Below, piece by piece: positions 62,460-64,000 of a stretch of DNA of 64,000 bases (within the stretch, counting starts at the first letter, position 1; each line of letters begins with the position of its first letter). The DNA is from Porphyridium purpureum (lineage: Eukaryota > Rhodophyta > Bangiophyceae > Porphyridiales > Porphyridiaceae). The notes under the pieces were generated by a model. The model did no database searches, was not told the origin of the DNA, and saw only the letters and a program-made list of their open reading frames with translations. The stretch is taken from positions 1,922,001-1,986,000 of the forward strand of contig VRMN01000002.1 in NCBI GenBank assembly GCA_008690995.1, read 5' to 3'. The position numbers and the translations under genes were made by a program.

Positions 62460-63098
62460 ATGCATGGCAAGAAGCGACGACGCAGAACAGGGTCGGTCCG
62501 CGTGATAGATGACGAGGACGAGGACGCGCCAGCGCTCGGCGTCGAGAAACTTGCGCGCGACCGGGGGATCTCTAGCAGACACGTCGAGCCGCGCAGTTCA
62601 AAGGATGGTGTGAACGCGGGCGAGAAAGGTTGGAAGCGCGATGGACAGCTTGAGCAGGACATGCACGTAGTATATCAAAGCCAAGCGATAGGTCCATTAC
62701 CGCACAGCGATGATCGGCATGAGTCAGTGGAAGCTGTGTACGAAGACATCGACGCTGCGGTAGTGGTGGCAGTGGAGGAGGCAGCTGCAGGTGGGTCGGT
62801 GCGTGTATCGGGGACGTCAGCGAACAGAGCCGAAAAGGAGCGCAAGAGCGAAATTGAAATTGAGTTTCACGACCCGATGGCCGCACTGGACAGCGCTCAT
62901 CAGAATAGCGAAGCTGGGCGGCAGAAGAGAACGGCATGGCGAGAAGCGGCCATGAACAATCGGTTCGGAATCCTGCCGGGCCCCAATTGGGATGGCGTCG
63001 TCCGTGGAAATGGGTTTGAGCAGCGGCTCTTTGCGAGAAAAATCCGAGCAGATGTCCGGCGTGACGCTAGACATCGTTTCCAGACGTCAGATATGTAA
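62460..63098 (+). CDS. BUD13: Pre-mRNA splicing factor BUD13 (RES complex)
   Basis: Component of the RES complex (with Snu17/RBMX2 and Pml1), which binds the activated spliceosome. 212 residues, far shorter than human BUD13 (about 619) but near yeast (266). The C-terminal module is diagnostic: NNRFGILPGPNWDGVVRGNGFEQRLFAR, compared with the family NRF-I-PGYRWDGVDRSNGFE, and it ends in SDM like the human SVEDM. DPMAALDS matches the conserved DPM element. The N-terminus has basic MHGKKRRRR, a likely nuclear signal. Start: first ATG. A splicing factor of this type in a nearly intronless genome shows that splicing is still in use. Confidence 0.85.
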   Translation: MHGKKRRRRTGSVRVIDDEDEDAPALGVEKLARDRGISSRHVEPRSSKDGVNAGEKGWKRDGQLEQDMHVVYQSQAIGPLPHSDDRHESVEAVYEDIDAAVVVAVEEAAAGGSVRVSGTSANRAEKERKSEIEIEFHDPMAALDSAHQNSEAGRQKRTAWREAAMNNRFGILPGPNWDGVVRGNGFEQRLFARKIRADVRRDARHRFQTSDM

Positions 63099-63223
63099 CA
63101 TTTGCCTGATGAACATAAATTTACTAACGATTTCGTTAACCTCAGTTTGGTTACGGGAGAACTTGTCTTGGTGGCTTTTGCAACATAGGTCGCTCGGCCT
63201 GTCCTGTGGCGTCGGCATTCACG

Positions 63224-64000
63224 ATGCTGCCGTTGGAGTGGACTTCCGTGTCCTTTGTCGGGCAGAACGGCATCAATGGTCACCGTGGTCATTCCGAGTG
63301 GTGGATAAGAACGCAGCCGGGATCCGCACGCACAAACCGGCGTTCTTGCACATCCGCGCAAGCCAGCGTTGAGAAAAGTGACGACAAAGCCGCCATCTCG
63401 CTGGGTGGAAAGCTGCAATTGCGCACGCCTGTGGTCTTGGCGCCCATGGCCGGGATAACAAACTGGCCCTTTCGCTCTCTGTGCCGCGAATTCGCACACA
63501 ATGATGGCCTGTTTGTTTCCGAAATGGTGCTGGCGTCGGGCCTGGTGGACGAGGGCGGCAACGCGGAGAAAACAGCCATGATTGGCGCTTTCCACGAGTC
63601 CGAATCCCCGCGAAGTATTCAATTGTATGGCACGGAACCGGAATTGCTTCGTCGGGCTGTGCGAAGGCTGATTGAGGATGAACACACACGTGTTGACTCC
63701 ATTGATCTGAACTTTGGCTGCCCAATGAAGAAGATCACTTCCAAAGGCGGTGGCGCGGCAATACCAGCAGACCCTCAGAAATTGCGAGACATTGTGAATG
63801 CCGTCGTGCAAGAGGCAAGTCGCGCTGATGCACCCCGAAATGTTCCCATCACTGCGAAATTTCGGCTTGGACTGAGTGCCGAGCTTGGCGACACGTTCCT
63901 CGATTGTGGCAGGGCATGTGAAGACGCAGGCATTGCAATGGTCGGGCTGCACGCTCGGTACGCTGACCAGATGTACAGCGGTGAGGCAGACTGGTCCAAA
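63224..64000 (+). CDS. tRNA-dihydrouridine synthase (Dus), 5' part; runs off the window
   Basis: FMN enzyme that reduces uridines in tRNA D-loops. The frame is open from the ATG at 63224 to the last base (259 codons, no stop). The catalytic domain begins near residue 65: VVLAPMAGITNWPFRSLCREF, RSIQLYGTEPELL, then DLNFGCPMKKITSKGGGAA (active-site Cys), ITAKFRLG, and LHARYADQMYSGEADW. The pattern is that of bacterial DusB/actinobacterial-type Dus. The first about 60 residues (MLPLEWTSVSFVGQNG and then basic, Ser/Arg-rich) are unconserved and may be an organellar presequence with the FVG element. In-frame stop at 63137-63139 bounds the frame upstream, so 63224 is the first ATG. The 3' end and full length are unknown. 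Confidence 0.9.
   Translation, partial: MLPLEWTSVSFVGQNGINGHRGHSEWWIRTQPGSARTNRRSCTSAQASVEKSDDKAAISLGGKLQLRTPVVLAPMAGITNWPFRSLCREFAHNDGLFVSEMVLASGLVDEGGNAEKTAMIGAFHESESPRSIQLYGTEPELLRRAVRRLIEDEHTRVDSIDLNFGCPMKKITSKGGGAAIPADPQKLRDIVNAVVQEASRADAPRNVPITAKFRLGLSAELGDTFLDCGRACEDAGIAMVGLHARYADQMYSGEADWSK

Noticed and set aside
62900-63952. 350-codon minus-strand frame at the window end
   Set aside because: Antisense to BUD13 and to the dihydrouridine synthase, whose plus-strand motifs are unmistakable.

Overview
The window looks like nuclear DNA of a unicellular red alga, most likely Porphyridium-like. I see 37 protein genes in 64 kb, about one per 1.7 kb, and every one can be read as a single uninterrupted reading frame. 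The gene content is plainly eukaryotic: TFIID, CCT, COP9 signalosome, ESCRT-III, cohesin, RNase P, SNARE, RES complex and mRNA capping. There is also a nucleus-encoded plastid sigma factor, an alpha-glucan water dikinase with no transit peptide (as expected for cytosolic floridean starch), and several presequences carrying the early Phe-Val typical of red-lineage plastids. The genus is inference; no rRNA or organelle marker is present. I saw no convincing tRNA, rRNA, CRISPR array, transposon or virus-derived element.

Layout. 0-5.9 kb: TAF13, glucan water dikinase and a phage-like coiled-coil protein. 6.5-13.1 kb: CCT3, a short-chain dehydrogenase and a very long GH35 beta-galactosidase. 13.2-18.5 kb: CSN4, an orphan PRMT3-type zinc-finger-like protein, an RHD3/Sey1-like GTPase without a membrane anchor, and CHMP2/VPS2. 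19.2-26.2 kb: POP1, an organellar-type methyltransferase, mitochondrial uL1 and a zinc transporter. 26.5-32.2 kb: a plastid-type inositol dehydrogenase homologue, PEX22, a PAP2 phosphatase, a group XII phospholipase A2-like protein lacking the catalytic His, and a DUF1338/FLO7 protein. 32.9-38.9 kb: a protein kinase, BET1, and a very tight run of STMP1-like protein, M14 carboxypeptidase and MDR reductase. 38.9-45.1 kb: propionyl-CoA carboxylase beta, plastid sigma factor, a 2 kb gap and a DCC-family protein. 45.6-55.9 kb: Cet1-type RNA triphosphatase, plastid RRM protein, ribulose-phosphate 3-epimerase and PDS5. 56.2-64 kb: CDP-diacylglycerol synthase, a second Gfo/Idh/MocA dehydrogenase, an Rh-type ammonium channel, YchF, BUD13 and the 5' part of a dihydrouridine synthase that runs off the end.

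Most genes sit in divergent or convergent pairs with 30-500 bp between them. Divergent promoters repeatedly carry the sequence GGTACAGT or its complement ACTGTACC, which is rare inside genes here. Many 5' leaders are GA-rich on the sense strand, and two have long TG repeats just before the ATG. The functions are housekeeping and scattered; no pathway cluster is evident. The most unusual features are the 12- and 19-nt spacings of the STMP1/M14/MDR run, the shared promoter motif, and several proteins with altered active sites or unexpected relatives.
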